Assembly (NCBI GenBank): GCA_037134755.1
Contig: JBAXLO010000023.1
Span: 1 to 32,753, forward strand
Length of the DNA stretch: 32,753 bases
Direction of reading: 5' to 3'
Source of the DNA: JBAXLO01 sp037134755
Lineage (GTDB): Bacteria > Bacteroidota > Bacteroidia > Bacteroidales > JACABE01
Below are positions 23,407 to 30,995 of this stretch, in pieces. How positions within the stretch are numbered: the stretch's first letter is position 1; each line of letters begins with the position of its first letter. The notes under the pieces were generated by a model. That model did not search any database. It saw nothing but the letters and a program-made list of their open reading frames with translations, and had not been told where the DNA came from. The position numbers and the translations under genes were made by a program.

Positions 23407-23889
23407 ATGGAACAAGAAAAATATGTTCGCCCTTCATGGGATGAATACTTTGTAGAGATAGCAAATACAGTTGCCAAACGAGCTACTTGCAATAGAGGTA
23501 GAAGTGGCTGTGTTATTGTTCGCGACAAGCAAATATTGGTTACAGGATATGTTGGCTCCCCAATGGGGATGCCTCATTGTGATGACATAGGACATTTATT
23601 TAAGAAGGTAGTTCATGAGGATGATAAAATAACTGAGCATTGTATGCGTACTGTTCATGCGGAGCAAAACGCAATATGCCAGGCTGCTAAGCTGGGTATA
23701 TCTTTATTAGATTCAACTCTTTATTGTCGGATGACACCTTGCCGTACATGTGCTATGCTTATTATTAATTGTGGTATTAAAAGAGTTGTTTGCGAACGCA
23801 AATACCACGCCGGTGCTGAATCTGAAGAGATGTTTAAGATGGCCGGTATTTCTATTTCTTTTGTTTATGATGAAGTTCAGCAGTATTAA
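23407..23889 (+). CDS. Deoxycytidylate (dCMP) deaminase
   Basis: A zinc enzyme that deaminates dCMP to dUMP for thymidylate synthesis. The zinc and proton-shuttle motif HAE is at H84-E86 (TVHAEQNAICQAA). The second motif PCRTC has C112 and C115 (MTPCRTCAMLIINCGI), and the conserved R-x-GCVIV strand is present (RGRSGCVIVRD). At 160 residues it has the length of ComEB-type dCMP deaminases. The N-terminal YVRPSWDEYFVEIANTVAKR is characteristic of that family rather than of tRNA adenosine or cytidine deaminases. It follows the P-loop kinase by 9 nt, and the two are surely co-transcribed. Confidence 0.92.
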   Translation: MEQEKYVRPSWDEYFVEIANTVAKRATCNRGRSGCVIVRDKQILVTGYVGSPMGMPHCDDIGHLFKKVVHEDDKITEHCMRTVHAEQNAICQAAKLGISLLDSTLYCRMTPCRTCAMLIINCGIKRVVCERKYHAGAESEEMFKMAGISISFVYDEVQQY

Positions 23890-23904
23890 TATTAGAATAT
23901 TTAT

Positions 23905-23912
23905 TACTTTTG
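23905..23912 (+). promoter_or_regulatory. -7 promoter box of the HMA-AraC gene
   Basis: tacttttg, an exact TAnnTTTG, ends 16 nt before the ATG at 23929. It gives this regulator its own very short-leader transcript, independent of dCMP deaminase. Confidence 0.5.
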
Positions 23913-23928
23913 CGATTTAATTTAGACA

Positions 23929-24504
23929 ATGATTATACGCGACACCTTACATATTAAGTTTATGGTATGCAAATGCTGTATTCGGGTTATTAAACAAGAA
24001 CTCGAGCAGCATGGTGTTATGGTTGAGCGTATAAATCTCGGCGAAGCTGAAATAACTTTTGATGATGAGAAGATAAACGCTGATGGAATTGAAAAGATTA
24101 TAGAAGATAACGGGTTTGAGTTAGTTAAAAACAAGGATTTAATACTTGTTGAACAGATTAAAGTTGCTGTTGTTGAGCTTATACATTATGCAAACAACAT
24201 GAACTCTATTATCCGCAACTCTGATTATCTGGTTGAAAAGCTTGGTTATTCTTACCAACATCTTTCTGTTCTTTTTTCTAAATATGAACCCAATACTCTC
24301 GAGAAATATATTATTCTTAATAAGATTGAAAAGGTAAAAGAGATGATTGAATATGGCGAAATTACATTAAGTGAAATTGCCTTTTCGATGGGATACAGCA
24401 GTGTGCAATACCTTTCTAACCAGTTTAAAACTATTACAGGAATATCAGTAACTGATTATAAGAAGAACCCAACTGTAGAGAGAAAACCTTTAAACGAAAT
24501 CTAA
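23929..24504 (+). CDS. HMA-like/AraC-family transcriptional regulator (191 aa)
   Basis: Two parts are visible. The first 75 residues resemble a heavy-metal-associated (HMA) ferredoxin-like domain: IKFMVCKCCIRVIKQELEQHG with a C14-x2-C17 motif (plus C16), then RINLGEAEITFDDEKI. The C-terminal 100 residues form an AraC/XylS DNA-binding domain with two helix-turn-helices: SDYLVEKLGYSYQHLSVLFSK and LSEIAFSMGYSSVQYLSNQFKTITG, ending SVTDYKK. This architecture recurs in Bacteroidota and suggests a sensor of metal ions or thiol state, but the ligand is not known to me for this group. No metal transporter or chaperone gene adjoins it. It converges with thiamine pyrophosphokinase, 33 nt away. Confidence 0.82.
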   Translation: MIIRDTLHIKFMVCKCCIRVIKQELEQHGVMVERINLGEAEITFDDEKINADGIEKIIEDNGFELVKNKDLILVEQIKVAVVELIHYANNMNSIIRNSDYLVEKLGYSYQHLSVLFSKYEPNTLEKYIILNKIEKVKEMIEYGEITLSEIAFSMGYSSVQYLSNQFKTITGISVTDYKKNPTVERKPLNEI

Positions 24505-24537
24505 TATTTACATTGCTTTCCAATCAGGAATCAAAGA

Positions 24538-25158
24538 TTAATATGTTTGAAAGACAATTAACTCTCCTTTATCAAAACTAATTTCGAAAGAATCAGATAA
24601 TGCTTCATTCAAAGTGCCTTGCCACCACTTAAGTAACGATCGGTTTTCTATTGGATACATCAGTCCTTTAGTGGTTATTAATGTATCAGATGTTAATTGA
24701 AAGATAGATATTTGCTGTCCTTTGTAACTTTGAAATGTTCCTGAAGAAAGTAAAGGTGTAAACGTTCCAAAGTCTGTGAGCATTAATACATTTATCCCTT
24801 TTATTGCGTAAGCTAATAATAAAGAAATATTACCCAACGTATGATCCTCCCGCAATCCTGTAGCTCCTAATATATATATTGTATCATAATTTTTATCTAT
24901 ACAAAAATTAATTGCTTTAGTAAGATCATTCGTATCCTGATCAGGGAAATGATGAAGTCTATCAGCATATTTAAGCTTTAAATCTGAGGGGATACTATCT
25001 AAATCACCAACTATATATTTAGGTTCGATACCGACATTAAATAACTTAACAGTAGCACCATCACAACAAATAATCTCTGTTGTTGATTTTAGAATATCCA
25101 GAGGTATATTGTGCTGAGGAAACTGACCATCTGCTAGTATTACTGCTTTATTCGACAT
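24538..25158 (-). CDS. Thiamine diphosphokinase
   Basis: This cytoplasmic enzyme transfers pyrophosphate from ATP to thiamine to give thiamine diphosphate. The family motifs are all present: ICCDGA near residue 31, GDLDS at 51-55, DQDTNDLTKA at 73-82 with the metal-binding acidic residues, and GATGLREDHTLGN around 98-110. The C-terminal half is the beta-sandwich thiamine-binding domain (GQQISIFQL...GLMYPIEN). At 206 residues it has the normal bacterial length. Its -7 box is at 25196-25203. No TPP riboswitch is apparent in the roughly 35-nt leader, so regulation by thiamine is not indicated here. Confidence 0.9.
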   Translation of the reverse strand: MSNKAVILADGQFPQHNIPLDILKSTTEIICCDGATVKLFNVGIEPKYIVGDLDSIPSDLKLKYADRLHHFPDQDTNDLTKAINFCIDKNYDTIYILGATGLREDHTLGNISLLLAYAIKGINVLMLTDFGTFTPLLSSGTFQSYKGQQISIFQLTSDTLITTKGLMYPIENRSLLKWWQGTLNEALSDSFEISFDKGELIVFQTY

Positions 25159-25195
25159 TTTAAATATCTAAACTAATTATTGATTTAATAGGCTG

Positions 25196-25203
25196 CAAAG
25201 GTA
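25196..25203 (-). promoter_or_regulatory. -7 promoter box of thiamine diphosphokinase
   Basis: tacctttg on the minus strand, an exact TAnnTTTG followed by cagcc, about 35 nt before the ATG. Confidence 0.55.
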
Positions 25204-25210
25204 AGAAAAT

Positions 25211-25242
25211 AATTATGAATGATGAATTATGAATTATGAATT
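25211..25242. repeat. Short tandem repeat of aattatga/gaattat
   Basis: Three to four imperfect copies of a 7-9 nt unit, just upstream of the thiamine diphosphokinase promoter. Simple-sequence repeat. Confidence 0.5.
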
Positions 25243-25432
25243 GACAGAAGTACTAAAATACTTACCTAACCTACCGGCAGGCAAGAAATGTGAAGTTTGA
25301 AGTGTTTAAAACTAATTTAAATTATGATTATATACTTTTTTTTTAAAAAAACAGCTTACTATTACCTTGTTTGTATTTTATGGAATAACAAAAAGTTATC
25401 AAAACAACACACCTCAGATTTTCAAAAAAGCG

Positions 25433-25651
25433 GTTTAAGCCTAGACTGCCATGGTCTAGCTCTAGGAAGTCACAGTCTAGCTCTAGGATGACATTGCCTA
25501 GGTCTAGACAGTCACGGTTTAGGTCTAGGAAGTCATTGTCTAACCCTAGGAAGCCATTGTCTAGCTTTAGATAATCATTGTCAAGGACTAGACAGTCATG
25601 GCCTAGGTTTAGACAGTCATTGTCTAGCTCTAGGAAGTCATTGTCTAGGAC
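25433..25651. repeat. CTAG-rich tandem array, exact 21-bp period (10 full units)
   Basis: Units start at 25433, 25454, 25475, 25496, 25517, 25538, 25559, 25580, 25601 and 25622, each exactly 21 bp, with a partial eleventh to 25651. The usual unit opens gtctagctctagg or gcctaggtctaga and closes with agtcatt. CTAG, usually a rare tetramer in bacteria, occurs 15 times here. Unit junctions form short palindromes such as ctagaca-gtcat-tgtctag. There are no unique spacers, so it is not CRISPR. TAG stops on both strands make it non-coding. Partial 7-bp inverted repeats ctcagat/atctgag (25413-25419, 25684-25690) flank it. Confidence 0.9.
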
Positions 25652-25659
25652 AAAACCGT

Positions 25660-25677
25660 CTAAACAGAGTTGTTTAG
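25660..25677. repeat. Hairpin at the array's right edge
   Basis: ctaaaca (25660-25666) pairs with tgtttag (25671-25677) around a 4-nt loop, immediately right of the 21-bp array. No T-run follows. Confidence 0.4.
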
Positions 25678-25845
25678 GATTCTATCTGAGATTTGAATGC
25701 TTAGGTAATATAGTAAATTTGCTATAAATATCTTTGATAAAAATAGAAGAGACAACTTATTATCCACTTAAGTAAAAATAATATTTGCTGTTATATAGAG
25801 TAAATAAACTATTTAAAACAGCTCTTTAGCCCTTTGATTATTCTT

Positions 25846-26943
25846 TTAAGATTCCCTTCCGGAGATATGATTTCTTTTCCTAAGCTCGTTCTTTGCAATC
25901 TTTACAGCCTCCGGTTGATAATCTAATTCATTTTTTACAATATCATTTAGCATACTATCAGGATAATCTGCATATAAAGTTTCCAAATCAGCTTTATTTG
26001 AAAAATCATTTAAATCAACATTATACTCCTCTTGAAAAATAGTAGTCTTAATAAAAGGCAAATAGACATCATTTATATAATAATTTACATTGATTGAATC
26101 AAGTATTGAATATAGTTCAGCCTCAGTAAATGTTAATGTTGTTAAAATGTGTTGCTGATTATCTTTTAATGTAATTATCAGATTTCTCAGAGAATTACAT
26201 ATGTTTTTACTCTTAGAAGTGGATGTATAAACACATTGTAATATCTCAGACTTAAGTATCTTAATATTATAATCAGGATAATAAAGTATTAAAGCGCTTT
26301 TTTCAGTGTCAATAGTAGCTGAATTAATTCTGGGTTTGAATAAATATTGTAGAAAGACAACTATAAACGGGAAAAAAGTTAATAGTAACGAAGCATAAAA
26401 AAAGCTTATAATATAAATGACAAGGAGGAGATTAATCATTTTATCGAGTACTATTAAAAGCAATATGACCGGAAAAGGGATAAGCAAATACCATAAATTA
26501 GAAGTTATAAGCCTTCTGGGATTGTGATTACCTATTTCAATATTCTTTTCAGGAGTATCATTATCAATATTTAACTCAATATCCAATTCATTGTTATAAA
26601 AAGCAATGATGTAATCAATGACTTCAATATCATCCTTATTCTTAGTAATGTCTTCCGAAATAAAATCGCTACCTGATTTATCATCCAATTGATGACATAT
26701 ACTAAAGTTACCTTTTGTATCTCCACTAATCTGTAGTGATTCATTCCTTTCAATATTTTGAAAAATGATAGAGGGATTTGCCGATGTCAGCCTCTGAACC
26801 GTTCTTTTCTCAATCTTCATATATTGAAGCTCCCAGTCGAAACTGTTAAACTCATTAATGGCATTATCTAAATCTATAATTCCTTTATCAACAAAATCAA
26901 ATGGATTGTTCTCAGGGTATTGAATCAATAATTTACGATTCAT
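25846..26943 (-). CDS. Membrane protein of unknown function (365 aa)
   Basis: No family recognised. A soluble N-terminal part (1-145) is followed by strongly hydrophobic segments at about 149-167 and 169-202 (two or three helices). A second soluble part follows, in which ILYYPDYNIKILKSEIL looks like a short beta domain, as in PH-like membrane-associated domains. The C-terminus (about 320-358) carries LETLYADYPDSMLNDIV and YQPEAVKIAKNELRKR, a motif seen at the ends of various Bacteroidota proteins. There is no signal peptide, so both soluble parts probably face the cytoplasm. It is the last gene of a three-gene operon, 7 nt after the SH3-like gene. Composition matches its neighbours. Confidence 0.6.
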   Translation of the reverse strand: MNRKLLIQYPENNPFDFVDKGIIDLDNAINEFNSFDWELQYMKIEKRTVQRLTSANPSIIFQNIERNESLQISGDTKGNFSICHQLDDKSGSDFISEDITKNKDDIEVIDYIIAFYNNELDIELNIDNDTPEKNIEIGNHNPRRLITSNLWYLLIPFPVILLLIVLDKMINLLLVIYIISFFYASLLLTFFPFIVVFLQYLFKPRINSATIDTEKSALILYYPDYNIKILKSEILQCVYTSTSKSKNICNSLRNLIITLKDNQQHILTTLTFTEAELYSILDSINVNYYINDVYLPFIKTTIFQEEYNVDLNDFSNKADLETLYADYPDSMLNDIVKNELDYQPEAVKIAKNELRKRNHISGRES

Positions 26944-26950
26944 CTTTACT

Positions 26951-27988
26951 TTATTTTAATTTAACTAATTTCTTTCCATTCCATCTATAATAAATAGTTT
27001 TATCTCTTGTCTTTTTATATTTATAGGAGCCATCTACATTAACAAGAGGTTCACCTTTTTTATTATAAATACTTTTGTATTCTTTTTCGTTATATACAAC
27101 AAGTTCTTTTTTAGGAACCGTAATTTCTTTAGGAAAAGGATAAACGTTTAATTTCTCTGAAAAAGCAATAAAGAGACTATCAGTATCCCCATTAGCAATA
27201 AGTTGAACTTTATTATTTCTAGTCATAGGCAACCAGACACTTGAACAATAAGAATCGGCACTCCCGTCATCTGCATTCGAGCTTGTATTTATAAGTGTTG
27301 ATAGCTTATTGTTAGCATCTACAATAAACGCATCACTCTCCCCTCCTCCACAATAAGCATTTATCATTTTAGCGTGAATAAGTACATCCACATTTTTCCA
27401 ACCAATATTATTAAACTGAATCACATCACCTCTTATATCTTTACTAACTAAAGTGTCAACAAAAAGGTTTTTCTTTTTGTTGAATTTATAAACAGTAAAG
27501 CTATTGCCACCAGGGTTATGTTGTGTTGAATACTCCGTAACTATAAAATAAACTATTTGATTTTTATCATTAGTAAAAGAATGAGTAGCAATATCTGAAG
27601 CTAAGATATAAGCCTCTCCACTAGCTATAGCAATTTTATACCAGTTAATTATTGAATATTGTTTTGAAACATATTTTTCACCACTATCATTTATCTTTTC
27701 AGTTGCTGTTTCCCACGTATCTTCTCCTTCACCTAATAAATTCAACTTTGTATTAAGATCTAGTGTCAATAAAACCTTACTATTAGTATCAGCTTGCGAA
27801 TACACTTTGCTTAAATCAGAAATTGTAACGGGATTAACATAGTTTCGATAAGGAGTATTTTCTGTTGTATGAAAAGGTATAACTTTAGATGCTGCTTGTT
27901 GCTCCACTTGAGCTTTTAGCAGTGTTGTTGTTGCTAATAAATAAAATAAAGTTGTTATTATTAAAAGTTTCCTTCTCATTTTATTCAT
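26951..27988 (-). CDS. Secreted protein with SH3-like N-terminal region (345 aa)
   Basis: A signal peptide (RRKLLIITTLFYLLATTTLLKAQ) is followed, at about residues 50-130, by a segment resembling a bacterial SH3 domain: KVYSQADTNSKVLLTLDLNTKLNLLGEGEDTW (split), then INWYKIAIASGEAYILASDI. The remaining 200 residues are mixed beta and not recognised. They include CGGGESDAFIVD and a C-terminal KTIYYRWNGKKLVKL strand, as at the end of some toxin-immunity or lysozyme-inhibitor-like periplasmic proteins. The ATG at 27988 overlaps the stop region of the T9SS gene by 8 nt. The second Met at 27979 would just clear it and is equally possible. Probably periplasmic; function unknown. Confidence 0.6.
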   Translation of the reverse strand: MNKMRRKLLIITTLFYLLATTTLLKAQVEQQAASKVIPFHTTENTPYRNYVNPVTISDLSKVYSQADTNSKVLLTLDLNTKLNLLGEGEDTWETATEKINDSGEKYVSKQYSIINWYKIAIASGEAYILASDIATHSFTNDKNQIVYFIVTEYSTQHNPGGNSFTVYKFNKKKNLFVDTLVSKDIRGDVIQFNNIGWKNVDVLIHAKMINAYCGGGESDAFIVDANNKLSTLINTSSNADDGSADSYCSSVWLPMTRNNKVQLIANGDTDSLFIAFSEKLNVYPFPKEITVPKKELVVYNEKEYKSIYNKKGEPLVNVDGSYKYKKTRDKTIYYRWNGKKLVKLK

Positions 27989-29558
27989 TAATAAACCTTT
28001 TTACTTCCTTATCAATGCTTATAAAATAGATTCCTTTACCAATGTCTTTTGCATTGATCTTACTAAGTTTGTTTTTAGCAATAGTTTGCAATAGTCTTTT
28101 ACCATTAATATCGTAAACTATAATCTCTTTACCTATCATTTCTTTAGAAACAGAAACATACAGTTCACCATGTGTGGGATTTGGGTAGATGTTCCAAAGA
28201 GGGTCTTCTCCATCAAGCACAGTAATTCCGACATTTGTATTAGTGCTTGCGATAGTCTTGGCAAAATAAATATTCATCTTTCCATTACGGGTATCGCCCC
28301 AAACCGAATATAGGGTATCACCTTTATATTCGCAACTCATAAAGTCATTTCCATTTTGTGCTATAACTGAATCAAAGGCTATAAACTGACTAGATAATTG
28401 CTGATTAGCAGAAAACGTAAGTCCATTATCAGTACTTATTGCATAATAAAAATCATAACCTGCATTCCAGAAACCACTTGTAGATGCATTGCGTCTATCT
28501 CGCCATGTTACTACCAGATTACCAACTTCATTATAAGCACACCAAACCATATCCTGAGCTTTACCGGCTCCTGCTGTATTATCGTTTACACGAACAATAT
28601 TACTCCATGTTTGTCCGGCATCATTACTATGAAGAGCCATTATATCAACATCTCCTGAAGTAGATTTAGGTGAAACAAAAACCATCTTATTACTATCAAG
28701 GGGACTTGTGGCTAGATGATAACCTGTTTTAAAATTGGTATCAATAGTAGAGGCTACAGTTGTATAAGCAGTAGTATAATTAAACGTTTGTCCTTTATCA
28801 TAAGATTTAGCAAGATAAAAAGCAGGATAAATATTTTGAGAGGCAACATAACTTGGGTAGATTGCACAAAAAGCACCATTAATTGTAGTGGCAGGAGCAG
28901 CCATCGGAGCTGCAATTATGCTGCCAACTAAGTGAGTACCTCCATCTACACTGGCAATTGTACTCCAAGTGTGTCCGCTATCAGAAGACACTTTGTAATA
29001 ATTACGGTTAGGGGGAGTAATCCATGGAGCAGGTTTAGTAGTAATATATAAAGTTCCTGAATTAGCAGTATTCGAATTATCAACAACCAACCAAGGACGG
29101 TCAATAGCTCTTTTATTTGGAACGTCATACATATCGAATGCTTTGGAAGGAGTATCCCAATTTAATCCTCCATCCATAGAACGTGCTACATAAATTCCTC
29201 CACTATCAGGCGATTGTTTATAATCAATATAAGCTAAATAAAGTAAACCATTTTTATCAAAAGCCATAGAAACATCTGCCGAACCAAAACCCGTACCGAA
29301 GTGAGGAAGCGTATTATAAGTACTCCAGGTATTGCCACCATCAAAGCTAGCTCTTGTTTTGATAAGGATGCGAAACAAACCGCTGGTATATTTCATACCC
29401 ATCCAGGCCGCCACTATATTTTGATTGTTAGTAGGATTGATAGCCAAATAAGGTTCGCCATCAAATATAAGTCCGTTACTTAAATCAGTATTCACAGGCT
29501 GAGAAATCCCTAACTGTATAAGCAAGGTAAACAGTACTAAAGTAAGTAGTTTTTTCAT
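27981..29558 (-). CDS. Secreted T9SS protein with BNR/Asp-box repeats (525 aa)
   Basis: The signal peptide MKKLLTLVLFTLLIQLGISQ is followed by a six-bladed-propeller-type sequence with repeated Asp-boxes (S-x-D-x-G-x-T-W/F): SFDGGNTWS, SMDGGLNWD, SSDSGHTWS, SYDKGQTFN, SNDAGQTWS and STDNGLTFS. These occur in sialidases and in many non-enzymatic propellers. The catalytic Arg triad and Tyr/Glu of true sialidases cannot be confirmed by eye, so the name sialidase is not justified. The last 75 residues are a type A sorting domain (WNIYPNPTHGELYVSV...GKGIYFISIDKEVKRF). It leads a minus-strand operon with the SH3-like and membrane proteins. Upstream, tactttta resembles a -7 box with one mismatch. Confidence 0.85.
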   Translation of the reverse strand: MKKLLTLVLFTLLIQLGISQPVNTDLSNGLIFDGEPYLAINPTNNQNIVAAWMGMKYTSGLFRILIKTRASFDGGNTWSTYNTLPHFGTGFGSADVSMAFDKNGLLYLAYIDYKQSPDSGGIYVARSMDGGLNWDTPSKAFDMYDVPNKRAIDRPWLVVDNSNTANSGTLYITTKPAPWITPPNRNYYKVSSDSGHTWSTIASVDGGTHLVGSIIAAPMAAPATTINGAFCAIYPSYVASQNIYPAFYLAKSYDKGQTFNYTTAYTTVASTIDTNFKTGYHLATSPLDSNKMVFVSPKSTSGDVDIMALHSNDAGQTWSNIVRVNDNTAGAGKAQDMVWCAYNEVGNLVVTWRDRRNASTSGFWNAGYDFYYAISTDNGLTFSANQQLSSQFIAFDSVIAQNGNDFMSCEYKGDTLYSVWGDTRNGKMNIYFAKTIASTNTNVGITVLDGEDPLWNIYPNPTHGELYVSVSKEMIGKEIIVYDINGKRLLQTIAKNKLSKINAKDIGKGIYFISIDKEVKRFINE

Positions 29559-29645
29559 TGTCCTTTTTTTTGTAAAAGTACAATTTATTTTAATAAGAGA
29601 AGGATATTTTACAAATAAATTATTTAGTAAGATAAATTATTCCTA

Positions 29646-30746
29646 CTACTTGTTTTGCTTTTTAGCGATGTTAAATCCAAAGTTTAAACCAATTGTCCCT
29701 CCTTCTTTTCTAGGGATGTAGTATATATTAACTGGGATATTTAAATAACCTGAACGAAAGGTTCTGCCCACACCTATTATCAAACTTGCCGATAGGTTTA
29801 CATCACCTCTGTTATCTATTGCATTTTCTAATGGATACATTTTACCAAGAGGCATTGCTGATGTAAGATGCCAATTCCCATTTTCATCATAATAACCTTC
29901 GGCTACACGTGTAAACCTAAATATCGGACCTAAAGCAAACTCCCAACCATTTTTATTAAACCTAAAGCCATTCATAACCGAAACCGATGGGATGAAATTG
30001 CCTGTTTCTAGCCCACTGAAAGCCCCTACTACTTCAACCAATGCCTGAAAATCTCCTGCACTCAGATATTGAAATTCGTATTGATAACCAAATACAGAAG
30101 ATATTGGGTACATATTATATCCTCCTTCATCTTTTGAGGCTTCCATACGTTTAGCTGATTTACCCATAAAAAAGGCAACTCCCATTCGGGGTCCATTTAG
30201 TCTTACTGTTGTTTTAGGACTCGACACCAGATTATCGTAATCAATTAATAAATCAACAATAAGCTTATCGTTGACGATGCCAATGATATTGTTTACCGAT
30301 AGTTTAGCCATAATCTGAATCTGATCTTCAAGATTTAGGTACTCCATAACATTGGTGTTTTCAATCTTTTCGGATTTTACATCAATCATTCGCAAAACAA
30401 AAATTATCTTCTCTCCAAATTTCTCAACAGAGCCTGTAAGTATTTTTTCGACTCCTAGAATTTTTCCTGCTTCTATAAGTTTTATCTTACCATAACATTT
30501 GTCAGGATCTACTCCTTTTGCAGACAATAGATTGTTAACATCATATTTGTCAAAAACTTCGAAATGATTTGTTTTCTCAAGTTCTAAACGAACAAGATTC
30601 CCCATAGAAATATTATCGAGCTTTGTTCCTTTTGTGTCGATGCCTATTACAGCAATACTAACTTTGGATTGCGAAAAACCGATAATATTTATGATCAACA
30701 AAAAAGCCAACCACATCCTAGTAAATACTAATTTCATTGTTTTCAT
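29646..30746 (-). CDS. CsgG/FlgO-like domain plus beta-barrel protein (366 aa)
   Basis: A signal peptide (about 4-26, ending IIGFSQ) precedes a domain (28-155) resembling CsgG/FlgO-type envelope domains: KVSIAVIGIDTKG, NLVRLELEKTNHFEVFDKYDVNNLLSAKG (split), EAGKILGVEKILTGSVEKFGEKIIFVLRMIDVKS. The C-terminal half (165-366) looks like an outer-membrane beta-barrel: GPRMGVAFFMGKSA, FGYQYEFQYLS, GFRFNKNGWEFALGPIFRF, SASLIIGVGRTF and the terminal GTIGLNFGFNIAKK. The combination suggests an outer-membrane protein with a periplasmic oligomerising domain. The promoter at 30786-30817 has near-consensus boxes with perfect 20-nt spacing and a palindrome between them. M1 or M4 (30737) could be the start. 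Confidence 0.72.
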   Translation of the reverse strand: MKTMKLVFTRMWLAFLLIINIIGFSQSKVSIAVIGIDTKGTKLDNISMGNLVRLELEKTNHFEVFDKYDVNNLLSAKGVDPDKCYGKIKLIEAGKILGVEKILTGSVEKFGEKIIFVLRMIDVKSEKIENTNVMEYLNLEDQIQIMAKLSVNNIIGIVNDKLIVDLLIDYDNLVSSPKTTVRLNGPRMGVAFFMGKSAKRMEASKDEGGYNMYPISSVFGYQYEFQYLSAGDFQALVEVVGAFSGLETGNFIPSVSVMNGFRFNKNGWEFALGPIFRFTRVAEGYYDENGNWHLTSAMPLGKMYPLENAIDNRGDVNLSASLIIGVGRTFRSGYLNIPVNIYYIPRKEGGTIGLNFGFNIAKKQNK

Positions 30747-30785
30747 TGTACATTGTTTATAATTATTAGATTTGTTTTAAGGGTG

Positions 30786-30817
30786 TAAAGATACGACAAT
30801 TTGTCGCTGAAAACAAA
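30786..30817 (-). promoter_or_regulatory. Promoter with palindromic spacer for the CsgG-like gene
   Basis: On the minus strand TTTG (30814-30817) and tatcttta (30786-30793, one mismatch from TAnnTTTG) are 20 nt apart. The spacer next to the -7 box is the 13-nt palindrome cgacaaattgtcg (30794-30806), a possible operator. Another hairpin, tgcactt/aagtgca, lies at 30843-30858, upstream of the promoter. Confidence 0.5.
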
Positions 30818-30920
30818 TAAATTGCAATAATAATTAAAGCAATGCACTTGAAAGTGCAGTAACAATAGTGTAAGTCGAGAGGTTATTCTTTCACAAATTT
30901 CCTAAAAACTGTTTTCCACC

Positions 30921-30971
30921 TCGATTCCGCTCTGCGACCGTTGTGTTAAAGGGGTCGTAGAGTGGAGCCGA
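30921..30971. repeat. GC-rich imperfect inverted repeat (19-bp stem)
   Basis: Left arm 30921-30939 (tcgattccgctctgcgacc) pairs with 30953-30971 around a 13-nt loop. Fourteen pairs are Watson-Crick, four are G-U wobbles and one mismatches. It is far richer in G+C than its surroundings and lies between the broken T9SS gene and the promoter region of the CsgG-like gene. It looks like a dispersed palindromic element; wobble pairs with preserved pairing suggest RNA folding. Confidence 0.6.
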
Positions 30972-30995
30972 AGCACCGTAATTTGTAATTGATTC

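Larger units (their letters stand above)
25159..25845. other. Gene-free stretch, 687 nt, holding the CTAG-rich array
   Basis: From left to right it holds the thiamine diphosphokinase leader and promoter, an aattatga tandem (25211-25242), an imperfect cctaccggcagg palindrome near 25269, the 21-bp array (25433-25651) and a small hairpin (25660-25677). No gene is credible. Confidence 0.7.

Noticed and set aside
25159..25195. TPP riboswitch before thiamine diphosphokinase
   Set aside because: The leader is too short and lacks the conserved THI-box sequences.
25433..25651. CRISPR array
   Set aside because: Units are contiguous, 21 bp long and lack unique spacers; no cas gene is present. It is a plain tandem array.
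27981..29558. Sialidase enzyme
   Set aside because: Asp-box repeats alone do not define a sialidase; the catalytic Arg/Tyr/Glu set could not be recognised.
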